A stretch of DNA of 64,000 bases from Bryoerythrophyllum caledonicum (GCA_963971425.1 OZ020518.1:15628990-15692989); one strand, 5' to 3'; shown: positions 10,901 to 22,654, counted from the stretch's first letter. The notes: generated by a model from the sequence alone, not told the origin. Numbers and translations are program-made.

Positions 10901-13900
10901 TTTGTGTTTTCTGTCACGCTTTCTGGGCCGCTCCATCTGATCTTTGCCAAGCCGTAACGAGACAAGGTCCTTATTCTGCAAAATGCACATATCAAGGCGC
11001 AATCAATAAAACATGATGGCTTCATAGCAAGGAAAATTACCAACTACTGGGTGAAAGGGAAAAATTCAAGAATCGCAGAATCACGACAAATCATTTCTGT
11101 GCTCTCTCCAAGGTTGAAATGGTTCGAATTCAGGAGTGTCAAGTGCTTACAACTGGGAGGAGCTCGAATTTTAGCAGATGGCTTGTCTTTGTCACGTCGA
11201 CACCGTCCTCTCCGTAACGGAACTGCACTATGGAGCCGTCAGAGTCACGGACAGTATAATCGTAGTGCACTTTCAGAGACTCCAAGTTCTTCATCAGACA
11301 TCTCTGTAAGTAACCACTTCGAGAAGTTTTCACAGCCGTATCCACGAGCCTGTGTCACAACAAGGTAGCATCAGAGCCTGACATTTCGACAGAACTCTGT
11401 AAGCACAAACAAATCTGAAAACCAGCGTCCCAGAAGCTCTCATTATACTGACAAACCAATCTGCTAACAGAACTGGCCTGAGTTGACGTGATAGTTCCAG
11501 CTTCTTTCGAAGCTACGTAGGCGAACTAATTTCGGAAGTACCCAATCAAAATTAGTACGAAAGGCGATGTGCATTACCCATCTCGGCCTGCCATGCAATG
11601 GAAGTAATATTCTTGTGGGCGAAGCCCTGTCAAAAACCGATCTCCAATGAACCCACCAGCACGTGCACTTGGGTCCCAAGGAGGAAAACATGGCAACGTC
11701 TTGCCTGAACTCATGCGAGGCACACGCTTGCCTTCAAGCTCCTGTTGTCCAAGCAACGATGAGATTTGTGTGAAGTTGACCTGCACGAAAGATCATGGTC
11801 AGTATAGTGGCATGAAAAGGTCAAAATCCCAAACACAAATCCCAGACCATGTAACGCTGATTACAGAATCGACGGAATTATGAGAATTGTGATGAGTATG
11901 CTAGAAGACCAGAGCCTTTACCAGTCCTCCCTTGGCACCGGTGATGGTCATCAGAGACAGGCAGTTGGCAGGGAAGGGTTTCATCAGGCCTCTGGGGAAG
12001 ATGGTGTTGTTGATATCCGAAGTGATGCGGTTCAGGGCGCTGGTCATGAGCATGTCAAGGCGTTTGCTTGCAGCCTCTCCTTTGCTTTGAATTCTCTTCT
12101 CCACTTCGTCCCTAATCTCCTCCAAATTCAACTCTGCGTCCATCGAGTCACTGGAATCAAAGGAAGGACCAGCTGGTGCATTGCAAATAGCTACAGAGAT
12201 AGGATCCTTGCGAAATACACCCAATTGAAGCATCTGCACAACATCTGTCATGATATGGAAGCTTTCTATGCATTCAAAGATATGATTGAACAACGTACCT
12301 CCTTCCTCATCAACACCAACGAAGCGTGCATTGATTTTGTTCCCTAGATTGTCAGTTTCCTTCAGCTTGTGGCGCCTTGCTTTCTCGGCTTTGGGAATCA
12401 AGAGAAGGTCTCCAAATCCACAGGTAAATCCATGCATCTGTTTTCCATTCAAAAAGTCATCCAGGTATTATTACTTTATTCGATACACTAGGATCAACCA
12501 GGATAGAAACTGTCAGGTAAGCTGGAAAAATCCAAACTTCCACTCAAGCAGTGCTTGCAAAAGCATAATCTAGATAGAATCGAGAATGTTGTCCATGATA
12601 GACTCAAGGAAGAAGCAATTCAAAACATTAAACAGCCAGTGTACCCACCTGGAGGTAAGCGGTGAAGAGTCGGCTGAAAACAGAAAGTAAACGCCCAGCC
12701 ATCTCAGGTCCATAGAGCTCTTGGAATGTGTGAACGATACCGTATTTACCAAATTGCGCCTTGTCAATCACTCCACAGACAAGTTCATTGTCTTTCACAA
12801 CCAATTCAAGCTCGCCACTGTCCTTGCCCCAGTAATCTCCAGAGACTTTAATCGGCGCTTTCAAAGTGAATGGCGGCAAACCAAACGTTATGTGGTTGAA
12901 CACGGTTGTCAATACCTGAAAAATGAGTGAAGGTGAGACTCCCATCTTTTGGTAGAGAGATTGATTCCAGAAGAACTAAGCCAAGCAGAGAACAATTTGT
13001 CATAATCTATTAGAACACTAGATGAATAAGGCCTCCGCTGTGGAAGAGTCTCGTACTTGCTTTCCAGTCCACAGAGGCTCAGGCTTCACAATTGTAGGAG
13101 GAAGAGGGATGATCGGAAGCTCGCGATCAATAACACTCAAAGCAACGTTCTTGTTCTTTCGCTTGAAATTTGCAGCGTTCATTGAAACGCATGCGGAGTA
13201 AACCAGCTGATGATACTCCTCTTTGCTCAAAAAGGTGTCACGCTTTGTGAGTAACGTCGCACTCACTATGTGATCCTGAAGACAAAAAGATGAGACGAAT
13301 CAAATCAGGCCAGCTTCAAAAATCTGATTGTCATCATAAAAATCTATTGTTGAGCAACAGCACCAAACGAAGGAGTCATTCACCTGGATAAGTCCACGAA
13401 TTGGGTCGCCACTGGTAGGCACAACATACTGCTGATCCGCATTCACAATTTCATACGCCTCCGCACGTCCAAGCTCCTCTTGTGGAAAGTGAACATTCAT
13501 TTCATCGCCGTCAAAATCCGCATTGTATGTACTGCAAGCCAAGTTCCCAAAATCAGTAAGAAAAGCTTTCAAGACAATTGCACAAACTTAAGGAAGAACG
13601 TCGATAAAAATCGTGAGACCTGACTAGATGTGCATCTGCATACATAACTTCGAAGTGAACTCACCTGCAATTGGCATAGTGCAAACGCAAAGTCTTCTCT
13701 CCTTTCAACACTCGAGCTTTATGAGTCATGACTCCTGGTTTGTGCAGAGTTGGCTGTTTGGAATAAAAGCAACGAACCATGTTACATTAAAGAATTGTGC
13801 CAATTTGATCAAAATACATGTAGTATTTGACATACCTGGCGATTCACCAGCAATACATCTCCATCTCGCAAATGCCTGTATACCGTCTTTCCAACCGACC

Positions 13901-14109
13901 TGCCCCCATCAACACTAGTGCCCCTGACTGCCATTCCAGGAGTGGAAAGAAGCGTCTTGGCGAGTGCAGAGCGTTTGTGCTTCGGAAGCTTATCTAATCC
14001 AATGATCCGCCCCTCCTCATCTTCTACATGAGTTGCACCAGGGTGCACCTGACGGCCGTTCTCCACCGCCTCTCTCATTTGGTGGACATTCCAGGGCGTC
14101 ACCCTCTGT
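7995..14109 (-). pseudogene. NRPA1: RNA polymerase I largest subunit, 5'-truncated copy R1 (15 exons)
   Basis: Fifteen exons with GT-AG borders can be read on the minus strand: 13836-14109, 13665-13753, 13384-13531, 13057-13275, 12649-12915, 11922-12437, 11578-11780, 11151-11349, 10641-10975, 10325-10465, 9740-10079, 9352-9575, 9004-9264, 8649-8846 and 7995-8348. They cover the second half of the subunit: VTPWNVHQMREAV, the active-site [54 protein letters not shown], the [20 protein letters not shown] trigger-loop region, an acidic insert, and the C-terminal GGYRACNRLG and PFLKMSFETA. The first half is absent; upstream of 14109 lies a second partial copy. A one-base deletion in the exon at 9740-10079, relative to copy R5, shifts the frame. 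I read this as a pseudogene of the Pol I catalytic subunit. Conservation is high, so decay is recent. Confidence 0.85.
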
Positions 14110-15131
14110 AGGCAACGGGGTTGGCGGAGATTCCCTTGAAGTCAATAATCACTGCACATTTCTCAATGCCAGTGACTGCTCGCATCGCCACTTGAGATGC
14201 AACTATCTCCACAATATGCCAACATAAAATAGCTTGTTAGGATCCTCTCTCTTCATTACGGTGTAACTGTTGTCAGAACATACACTCTACACTAAATCAC
14301 TTGCATCCCACGCATGCATACTTTCATCGTTAACAAGACGGAGCAAACTTGAGTGATCAGTCAGAGAATTACCTCGGCTGAGATGATATGAGGAGTGGAC
14401 AACCTCACAATATACTGCATATTAAGCACAGATTATCAACCGTTGAAGTATCTGCCCCATCGATCTCCGTTTGTGGCGCTTGGCCCTTGGCCCTTGGAAG
14501 TAGAGCGTGTCTTTGCAGACTCTTTCGTTGACACATCTGGTGTTTGAGGCACCACGTCCACCTCTTCATCTTCGTGTAAGCGATCCAGATCCACATCCTC
14601 AGTAGTCTCCTTATCATCGTCTCCATCTCCACCGTCAGCCTAGCCAAAATATCTCAATTAGTGAAAATTCCACAAGATAAAATCACCTTGAGCCTAAAAT
14701 TTCTGACAACCAGGAGAAGGGCAAACCTGATCCCGCAGTATCTTCTCAGCGTCATCAACCGCACATCCAGCAAACGCAGCTTCCTCAGCCTCGTCGCAAG
14801 TTTCTCCGCATCGTCTCAGTAGACAAAATTCACCAACGTGAGGATCTGAACTTCTCGAACAAACACTAACACCTACGCGGACTAAAATCAGATTTGCATA
14901 TCCATCTTTTAGACGTTCTGACACCAGGCTCAGACGCAACAAACTTCAAGTTGCTGAAAATCCACAGAACCTGGTTCCGTCATCAAGGATGTAGCAGGAG
15001 CTGGATGATCACCCATACAATGACCTTCAACTCGTAATCCATCCATCAGAAAATGTCAGATTCAACTAAGCTTTTACTTGGTTTTCCTGGGCAAAAGTGG
15101 GCAGGTCATGATAGGCGTAGAAATATCTGCT
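14110..15131 (-). pseudogene. NRPA1 fragment R2, left part
   Basis: A second, rearranged copy of NRPA1 3' exons follows R1 directly. 14110-14700 matches 8745-9300 (end of the exon before the last, then the acidic exon). After a deletion, 14760-15131 matches about 10040-10378, ending in the exon that reads [11 protein letters not shown]. It stops inside that exon at ATATCTGCT, where the Mutator-like element is inserted; the sequence resumes at 35458. Confidence 0.8.
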
Positions 15132-15132
15132 G

Positions 15133-15280
15133 GCCCAAGGCGAATTGACCCCTGGTTGGGAGCCCCAACCTGCTCCCCGTTCGCAACCCGAATCCGCCCC
15201 CCACCCAGGCCTGTAATTGGGCATTCAGCCTGGCTAGCCCTTCTGGACCACCCTTCTCTGCCGTGGAGAACCAAGTAATT
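15133..15280 (+). repeat. Left long inverted repeat of the MULE
   Basis: GC-rich, about 145 bp. It shares the outer 30 bases and an inner block (GTAATTGGGCA, CTAGCCCTTCT, GAGAACCAA) in the same order with the reverse complement of 35257-35457. The right copy is longer by an internal stretch. Confidence 0.75.
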
Positions 15281-15972
15281 ACATGCTATCTCGCAGTCAG
15301 GGTTTTGTCTCCCATGTTCCTACAACTGCTGCCTTCTTGTGTGAGCTCCTGATAACACTCACTTTTCAAGTACAAGCATGTCAACCAGTGTGAGACTCCG
15401 CTCCCTACTGCTTTGTAATCAACCTGTTTGTCACAAATTGTATCATCTGGATGTTTGTCTGGTTACAATTCGAGTGTAGAATTCAATCTAATTGCTCATG
15501 GCCAAACAGAATGCCGATCTGCGTTACGTTCGATTTTGATCTGGACCTACCTTGTTGCACTATGGAAACTTAGGTTTTCATCCCGCTTGAATCAGGATGG
15601 AACCTGACATGAGAATAGCAGTCGAACATGGCCAGAGTTGCACCTTGAAAGGAATGTGCACGAATGGCTGTTATCTTGCACAAGGGAGGGTTTATTCCAT
15701 GTCCCTTGCGCTTCACATACGGTTTGGATTTAGCTTACTCTACAACTGCTGTCTCACACTGTCCTAATGAAATGTCTTTCCTTGTGTGAGCTCCTGGTCA
15801 CTTTTTTAAAGTAAAAGCATGAGTATTGATCAATATTTGCCATGGATTTTGTAGAGTGTGGGTCTCGTCCTTGCTTCTATATTCAACCTCAAAGATGTGA
15901 TATCGTTACTGGTTGGAGTAAGAATGAAAAAGCTCACATGGATGTGTTTGTCTGCTACACTTCTAGTACTCA
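15281..15972. other. MULE interior, left part
   Basis: Non-coding. It contains two related stretches beginning GTGTGAGCTCCTG at about 15340 and 15782. The last 85 bases (CTCAAAGATGTGATAT onward) resemble 33099-33185 on the other side of the Harbinger insertion. No protein family is recognised. Confidence 0.5.
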
Positions 15973-16506
15973 GGGGCGGTTTACACTACGGATCAAGAAC
16001 TCGTTCCATGCACCTTTAAAACCTGTGATTGGCTCCATCAACTCGTCCCGGGATGACTTGGGTTTACACTACGAGGAAAAAAGAAAAGTGACCAAATGAG
16101 TTGAGGTCGTGAAAAGGCCTAGAAACAGGCCTAGTCGATGATGTGGAAGGGTCCCCCGGATTTTGTGGCAAGAGAGGCAAAAAGTTTCTCTCATTGCTGA
16201 ACGAGGAGACCATAGGCTTGAAATGCCGTTTTTTTTTTTGAGAAGGCCCATCGTTACTCTAGATACAATGGCAACCACCTTTTATTACCTCATACCGTTA
16301 GACTTTGAACTGGAAGTAGAAAAGGTCATCACTTTCCTGGTATCATTCCCTCATTTGTCTTGTGTGCCTTGATTCTTGCTGTATTTTGTCGTTTTGGCTT
16401 GTTTTTTTTTTCTTCATTTATATTTTGAAGCATAGAGGGGTACAGTCCGGATGAAGACCCCTTTTAGGAGTCGCAAGGACAAGAATGGTCCCAGAATTCA
16501 CAATCG

Positions 16507-16914
16507 ATGCAAGAAATTGTAGCTCCAATTTTCAGGACCAATCTTACATTGTTTTTTCAAATTCTACATCCTCAATTGCACCATGGTCCGAATCTTTTAA
16601 GCTCTTCTACTAGTGCATTCCGACCTCCTTCTCTTGTGCTTTCTTCTATTGTTGGAGCTAAAATCTTACAAGTGAAGGAAGAGGTGGCTACAACTGCAAA
16701 GGGAGTAGGGAAGAAGAGGGGGCGTCCATTGAAAGAGAAGGTTGCACCTGAGGGAAGGCAAAGAAAACACCCACCAAAACTGACGTAATTGAGCTTGGAG
16801 AGTTGGATGAAAAAGGAGTTGCTTCAGTGAAGTGGAGGGATTTGAAGTACACTAGTTGATTGCTATCCGACAAGAGATTAACGATGAATTTGCGGGGACA
16901 ACAAATACGTAAGG
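16507..16914 (+). pseudogene. Harbinger Myb/SANT-like gene, 5' part
   Basis: An N-terminal region with an AT-hook-like basic patch (KKRGRPLKEK) is followed, in another frame, by VKWRDLKYT and LIAIRQEINDEFAG, which fit the first helix of the trihelix/Myb-like domain of Harbinger accessory proteins. A GTAAG after AATAC at about 16911 may be a 5' splice site, which would put the large insertion in an intron. The continuation is at 30520-31001. Confidence 0.6.
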
Positions 16915-16989
16915 TATTTTTTCCAAATTTTTATTTCGTTTCAATTCAATTAGCGGGGCAAATGCTTGCGAATGCGGGTGTATGTGGGC

Positions 16990-17215
16990 CATAGGATGAG
17001 GTTGTAGAAGGCCTTGGCCTCAGCCGCATGCCCATGCCCATGCCCATGGCTTCCCTCCCCCCAATACATGTCCGGCTGCCGCCCTAGAGGCATTCTGATT
17101 TTTGGCTATTTCGGGACGTTCTCGCACGTGAGGGGATTTGAACTCCGGTCCCCACCAAGCAAAGAGATTCATCCAAACACTCTACCATCCTCCCAACCTC
17201 TTTTGATGTACACAT
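16990..17215 (-). mobile_element. tRNA-derived SINE
   Basis: On the minus strand the unit starts GGGAGGATGGTAGAGTG, a Pol III A-box form, and about 35 bases on has GGAGTTCAAATCCCC, a B box. The body continues to about 16990 and includes a short CATGGG repeat. Box spacing fits a tRNA-derived SINE such as the Au group. No clear target duplication was found. It lies between the Harbinger Myb gene part and the inner element. Confidence 0.5.
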
Positions 17216-17879
17216 CTCTTCCCGTTGCCTATTTGAGCTTGAAATTGCCAATTCCTATGTGTTGGAATTATTTTACAATCAACACACAATTAAGCAATTA
17301 TGCACTTAGCCAAGTGCACTGGTTGTTGGTAGAAAGCCGCAAGTTATTTGCTCATAACTTTTTAAAAAATCAAAATTTGGCAAAAGTTTAGTATGTTTTT
17401 TTGTCAATTTTTTTGGGTGTTTGTCGTGTCATACATTGGCATCTTCATGTTCATATCAAAAAAAAAAAATTTACATTCGCTACCTTTTTTAAGAAAATAT
17501 ATGATTTCTAATCTAGTTTCCAAATCCTGCTACAAAATTATGATCATGTGCCCAAAGAGATTATAAATGTGTTATGAGTTATTATAGGATTTTAGAGTAC
17601 TGCACTACAAATACAATGTGTAAGAGATACAAAAATATATATGCAATTTCCTAAGACAGTGTAAAGTACCTCACTGTATTTTATAATGCAAAAACATACA
17701 TAATTAAGCAATTCCACACTATCACTGAGGAATTCTAAAATCAAACATATCATATGGACCATCCAATATATAAATATATACCACCCACCGAACGATACAC
17801 ACATCTCAAACTACATTATACTAACGTACTTGCCACCTAAACTGCGTGCATGCTCTACTATAGTATATAGCTCCAGGGC

Positions 17880-19001
17880 TTAGAGCTCATCTTCTGGCGG
17901 AACGACTCCCTCCACGTGTCCAATGGCGCTACCTACCATAGCGGACAGTTCATGATCCTGCACTGGACGATCTCCCGCATCTTCGATGCCAATAGACGCA
18001 CACTCAACATATCGGTAATTGCCAGATACACCCTCCCGTGTATGCCTTACGCGATCATCATTGTAGAAAAAGCCATCTTCAGGATTGAAGGACATCTCTC
18101 GCTCTAACGAGAAGGCCCCATGAAATGCAATGATGTCCTCGGATACGCTAGATCTTGGAACAGAAGGCAAACCTAGTTCGGTATCACTCTGAGTACCTCC
18201 GAACGTCTCTTGTGTCACCGATACAGGCTCTGATTGAGAAGGCATCGAAGACTGTGGAATCCTCCTCTGCACCGAAAAAAATTCCAATGAATCTAATTCT
18301 TCTTCCTCCATCTCCAACCTAGGGCCATCAAATGTACGCCCCCCTCCTGCCCCTGCCGCCAAACCAATATCCACTACACCGGTATCTTGCATCCTCTCTG
18401 TAGGTGTTGCAGACGTCTCTCCTAAAGTATCTCCCACCGCCCGTTGCGTTGATGGAATCCTCTCTCCTGGAGGAGACTGGTTCACTCCATCTTCATCGGC
18501 GTCTGAACCACTGCGAGATGAGAAATCTTCAGTGGTACCTGAACGTGGCAATCTCTCATGTAAACCACCTCCATCCTCATTGTCGTCTTCATTCCTCACT
18601 CCACCAACCGCCTCTTCGGTCTCAGGTACGATGTTGCAACCAGTACTTGTTCCACCAGTCCTGACCAACAGTTGTCCTTGGAAATTGTCGGACAACTCAT
18701 TGTACAGAAATGAAACTCTGTCTGTACAGTCGTCAATGATGAAAACCTCAGATCCCTGGAAATCTCCTTCAAGGATCGTGGGAATGGCCGTAGATATATT
18801 ACACGCCACTAAACCCCAACCACGGGGCAAGTATGAGCCCACTAGTCTTGTCAGCTCTGTTGGAGATCTCTCAAGTGAATCAACTTCGGAAGGTTGGCAT
18901 GCTTCACTCCAGTGATCCAAGAAAACAAGAGGAAGTGGAACGTCTCCAGAAACATAGTTCGGGCCAGGAGATGTATCCACAGGGTGTTGCATACAAATCA
19001 C
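17880..19001 (-). CDS. C-terminal part of the partner gene of the 13.2-kb element
   Basis: About 370 codons in the same reading frame as the 952-codon frame at 19017-21875 and directly downstream of it, so the two are probably one gene of about 1,330 codons with one break. The first 140 residues look folded (QHPVDTSPGPNYVSGDVPLP, LPRGWGLVACN, GSEVFIIDDCTDRVSFLYNE) and continue the C-terminal domain of the upstream part. The remaining 230 are acidic, Ser/Thr-rich and probably disordered (DEDGVNQSPPGERIP, EMEEEELDSLEFF). No family is recognised. There is no reason to start it as a separate protein, since the first codon is GTG. Confidence 0.55.
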   Translation of the reverse strand: MICMQHPVDTSPGPNYVSGDVPLPLVFLDHWSEACQPSEVDSLERSPTELTRLVGSYLPRGWGLVACNISTAIPTILEGDFQGSEVFIIDDCTDRVSFLYNELSDNFQGQLLVRTGGTSTGCNIVPETEEAVGGVRNEDDNEDGGGLHERLPRSGTTEDFSSRSGSDADEDGVNQSPPGERIPSTQRAVGDTLGETSATPTERMQDTGVVDIGLAAGAGGGRTFDGPRLEMEEEELDSLEFFSVQRRIPQSSMPSQSEPVSVTQETFGGTQSDTELGLPSVPRSSVSEDIIAFHGAFSLEREMSFNPEDGFFYNDDRVRHTREGVSGNYRYVECASIGIEDAGDRPVQDHELSAMVGSAIGHVEGVVPPEDEL

Positions 19002-19016
19002 AACATCGCCAATCGG

Positions 19017-21845
19017 TTATACTACTTGCTCCAGACGTCCATTCTCTGTAAAATCGAGAGCATAGGGATTAACCGAGTTCGGATCAAATGCCCAACATCC
19101 ACGTCGCATAGTACATCCCTCTGGAAGCTTCACCTTCGTGAAAAAGTCTTCGTTGGCATACACGGCCGCTGGTAACAAGAAGATGACGTTCCATTGTTCA
19201 ATATTTGCCATCCATAATGTCAACTGTACAAAAGCTGCGGATAACTGGGCGTCTCCCCAATGACCATCTCCATGCCTCCCACCGCCACGTCGACAATCAA
19301 TCACCCACAAACATGGTTTCCCCAACTCTATGTAGTCGGTGCGGAATAACCCTCTTCTACACCGAACCGGAAGAAGATTCTCTGTGTCGCTCTGGCCTGG
19401 CCTCTTCACTTCCATCTGCCATTCCCAATTAGCAGTAGCATGTCCTCCCACATCCACGGACAGTCCAATGTATCCACGCCCCCCTGCTGCAATGTCACCA
19501 TAATGAAACCTGATGGAAGGAGGGATGAGGTAGCCTATGTCTTCCAGGTTAGACACCTTCCCCCGCACAGGAGCCGTCCAAGCTTTTTTCGTGGCAGCAT
19601 TCAAAAGCTTCCCAAACGTATCAAGTTGTGCGTTACTCCTCGGAAAATACTTCCCTACACGGATACGAAAGAAATCCTCCATGGAATCAGGTGTACTTTC
19701 CTTGTTCTCCACCATCAACCAACGGATGGAATTCATCACAGCTTCTCGTCTCTGATATCGGTCAACCACACCGGCAATAGTACGAGGATGTGGATTCTTG
19801 TCTTTTACACCGTCGAAGTAATATGCTTGACGTGGTCTTACTCCATCCTCCCCCACCGGCTTCGCTGCAGCAGACTTAGCCAACGGAAGATAATATGGAT
19901 TCGGAACCCTACCTAACGGCCTCAACCAATTCTGCGTCATCTCCTTTCTTGTTGGTCGTACGTCCACATTTGGATCCAGCTCTTTCTTCCTCGCCATGTC
20001 CTTCCACTTGTCCTCTTCCTCCTTGCTGTAAAAGAGAATGCCGTCTTCGTAGTCCTTGCATACTTGAATGATTGCTTCGAAGCAGTCATTGCTCGGATTC
20101 CATGCATGATTGGTCAGATCCTCCATGTTTTTGGCCAACCTCTTCACCGTGACAACTCCATGCCCCTTGGGCAACTTATGCACTGCACTTGCCGCACTCA
20201 CCAAAGCAACAGCCCTGCGTGCATCGTCCGCACGTAATGTACTATCAGGCCTCCCGTATAGATCCCAAATCTGACGGATCTTCCTCAAATCCTCCTCCAT
20301 GGTAGAATATGAATGTCTTTGGAACTCCGCCTCGTTGATTCGCGCAGACTTCTCAATGTAAAAGCGACGATCATCATATACGACAAAAGAGGCCTCCCGT
20401 CGCTCAAACGTGTCCAGATACTCGTTTAAAGGCATAGTACCATCTCTCCACTGCTGTTGTGCAAACTTACAAGCTGCTACTATGTGTTGCCCATCCACCG
20501 GTTCCCACATGATATGATTTTGCAGCCAAGAATACTGGGATCCCATAGCACCCTCTGCAGAAGCACTCCCGTGTGCAATGAACATGCGTTCAAACTCTCG
20601 TGCGGTACCTACCAACGAATATGGCAGCTCTTCCTTCTCAACGACACCATCATCGGTGGTAGTATGCACAATGTATCTGATCGGTCGAAGTACCAATCTA
20701 CTCACCCGACTCGCGGATTCTGGGTCTCGTAAGCGGTTGAATACTTCTATGACCCTCTTCTGTGATAAAACCCGGTGGTTGGTTTCCGGATTCTCCACAG
20801 AGACAATGCGGTCTATGTGTGCCTTAAACACAAAATTCCCCCACACTGATCCTTTCGCAATCTCCTCTGTTGTAGGCACTGGTGCTTTTAAATTCATTGG
20901 AGTTGAAACATCCTGTGGTATCCTCGCATTGTCTTCAAAATCCTCTGGTATAGTGTCTGGAAGGTTGTAAAATTCTTCTTCCTCCGGCGCCATGGCTGAC
21001 AAATCAGCTAAATCTCCCGGTGTAGATGTAGGGGCCCTACGATGACCATCAGACGTCCTGAGCCCCGACCTAGGAACCCTGCCACCCGATCTTGCACTTC
21101 TCCCAATCACTCTCCTCCCGCTTGGATCCAAACTTGATGGATCTTCTCTTGAACCAGAAGCTACATCACTGTGAACACGTCGTGGCCTCTTCGTAGGACG
21201 TCTACTTGTTAATGGAGGATTTGATAATGTCTGTACCTGAGAAGTTGTGGTGGGATGTTGGCCTCCACTTCCCCTCCCCCCCTCCAATGGTCGCCAATCC
21301 AGTTGCAACGGCTCAGCAAGAATTCGATAAACTTCTGTTTCTTCTGGTTTCGTTGGTGGAGCTTGAGTTGTCGCTCGTGATGGGTCCCTCTCCCGAAATG
21401 CCTCGTATCTAATATGTTCCTCCATAATCTTCTTAGCCTTCAGCACCATCTCCGGTGATAACGCTAAAGAAGCTATGACATTATTGTGTCTAGCAGTACG
21501 TACCGCAAGAGAGATGTTCAACCAAAACGTCTGCAATGATTTGAGGAATTTAACTTGACCTGGATTTTTAAGAAGATTCAAAGGGACAGGTGCAAGAAGC
21601 AACTTCTTCGAAAGAGAAGTCTTCACCTCCGATTGACCTGGACCAACTGCACAAGTCACGTATACCATATCATCACGTCGAAGAGTGATTGCCTGGATTT
21701 TGCCAAAACTCTTCACCAACACCGATGTACGCTTCTCCAGCTCAAAAGGATAATCCGTCATCCACAAGAAGGCGTTCGACTCATCCACTTCCGCGATCCA
21801 CCAGCCGTGGCTCTCCCAGATTCTGTCAATATTTGGTGGTGCCAT
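19017..21845 (-). CDS. Partner gene of the 13.2-kb element, N-terminal and central parts (DGQH motif)
   Basis: An open frame of 942 codons from MAPPNIDRIWESHGWW; ten upstream codons are also open, but this Met is followed by the first ordered segment. Visible parts: an N-terminal segment of about 150 residues; a basic, Ser/Arg-rich linker with a nuclear-signal-like KRPRR; a central region with WEPVDGQHIVAACKFAQ; a long helical, charged region; and a C-terminal domain with WVIDCRRGGG and GHWGDAQL. The DGQH segment recalls the DGQHR loop of ParB/sulfiredoxin-like domains, and the tail could be a Rossmann-like enzyme. Both are weak resemblances. It is transcribed away from the transposase-like gene. 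The product is probably a nuclear accessory protein of the element; function unknown. Confidence 0.6.
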   Translation of the reverse strand: MAPPNIDRIWESHGWWIAEVDESNAFLWMTDYPFELEKRTSVLVKSFGKIQAITLRRDDMVYVTCAVGPGQSEVKTSLSKKLLLAPVPLNLLKNPGQVKFLKSLQTFWLNISLAVRTARHNNVIASLALSPEMVLKAKKIMEEHIRYEAFRERDPSRATTQAPPTKPEETEVYRILAEPLQLDWRPLEGGRGSGGQHPTTTSQVQTLSNPPLTSRRPTKRPRRVHSDVASGSREDPSSLDPSGRRVIGRSARSGGRVPRSGLRTSDGHRRAPTSTPGDLADLSAMAPEEEEFYNLPDTIPEDFEDNARIPQDVSTPMNLKAPVPTTEEIAKGSVWGNFVFKAHIDRIVSVENPETNHRVLSQKRVIEVFNRLRDPESASRVSRLVLRPIRYIVHTTTDDGVVEKEELPYSLVGTAREFERMFIAHGSASAEGAMGSQYSWLQNHIMWEPVDGQHIVAACKFAQQQWRDGTMPLNEYLDTFERREASFVVYDDRRFYIEKSARINEAEFQRHSYSTMEEDLRKIRQIWDLYGRPDSTLRADDARRAVALVSAASAVHKLPKGHGVVTVKRLAKNMEDLTNHAWNPSNDCFEAIIQVCKDYEDGILFYSKEEEDKWKDMARKKELDPNVDVRPTRKEMTQNWLRPLGRVPNPYYLPLAKSAAAKPVGEDGVRPRQAYYFDGVKDKNPHPRTIAGVVDRYQRREAVMNSIRWLMVENKESTPDSMEDFFRIRVGKYFPRSNAQLDTFGKLLNAATKKAWTAPVRGKVSNLEDIGYLIPPSIRFHYGDIAAGGRGYIGLSVDVGGHATANWEWQMEVKRPGQSDTENLLPVRCRRGLFRTDYIELGKPCLWVIDCRRGGGRHGDGHWGDAQLSAAFVQLTLWMANIEQWNVIFLLPAAVYANEDFFTKVKLPEGCTMRRGCWAFDPNSVNPYALDFTENGRLEQVV

Positions 21846-21989
21846 AACGCAATACTCAAAAACCGTGTATACCATTGGAAACCCATAGTCACTATTAGTA
21901 TGGAATAAGAATTTTTGAACCTCCTATCATTATACAATTTTTTTGAATATGCTCACCCCTTGTCTACCTCTAAAAACTTTTGCACTACA

Positions 21990-22560
21990 CAAGATCTAAA
22001 TCCAATACCATCGTGTTAAGCATATTGTTAGTTCATTGGTGAAATATCATATCAATCCAAGTCAATTATTTGCACACATTGTCACACATTTTCGGCCAAG
22101 GTACCAAAAACACTTCTTCCTTTCCTCATAAAACTTCGAGATATTTGTAGGATTCACTTTTGATTTTTCCTACGGCATTATCTGATGTAAACCTTCTTAT
22201 TGACCATTTGGATTCTCATTTAAAACAATATTGAGTTCACAAAAAAATATTACGTGAATTGAGAATTTTTGAACCACCACTCATTGCACAATTTTTTTGA
22301 ATATGCTACACCCCTTGTCTACGTCTCAAAATTGGTATATAGCAAACTTACATCATGCTTAACATTATGGTAATTAATTGAGACCTTTTATAGTGCAAAA
22401 ATTAGTCACCAATTGAAGTCAAAGTCTGCTGATCCAGAAAACGCAGGGAAGAAAATGACCCTTTCCTTAACTTCAAACATTATAATCTTTCAATCCGTGC
22501 GGTCAAACTTTTTGAAATTTTGTGTGTATGTTACTTAATAAGTCATAATTGAGATCCTAC
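21990..22560 (+). repeat. Spacer repeat unit, forward copy A
   Basis: Marker segments in order: AATACCATCGTGTTAAGCAT, CAAGGTACCAAAAACACTTC, AACCTTCTTATTGACCATTT, ATGCTACACCCCTTGTCTAC, GAAGTCAAAGTCTGCTGAT, AATCTTTCAATCCGTGCGGT. The same order recurs in copy B and, inverted, in C and D. A partial further copy precedes it at 21910-21990. Confidence 0.7.
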
Positions 22561-22654
22561 GGTTAAAACTACAGAAAATAGTTTCTTTTTTCTTCCATGC
22601 TAATTGCACTAAAACAAGCATTTTAAACTAGTTTTGGTTAACATATTCTCTACA

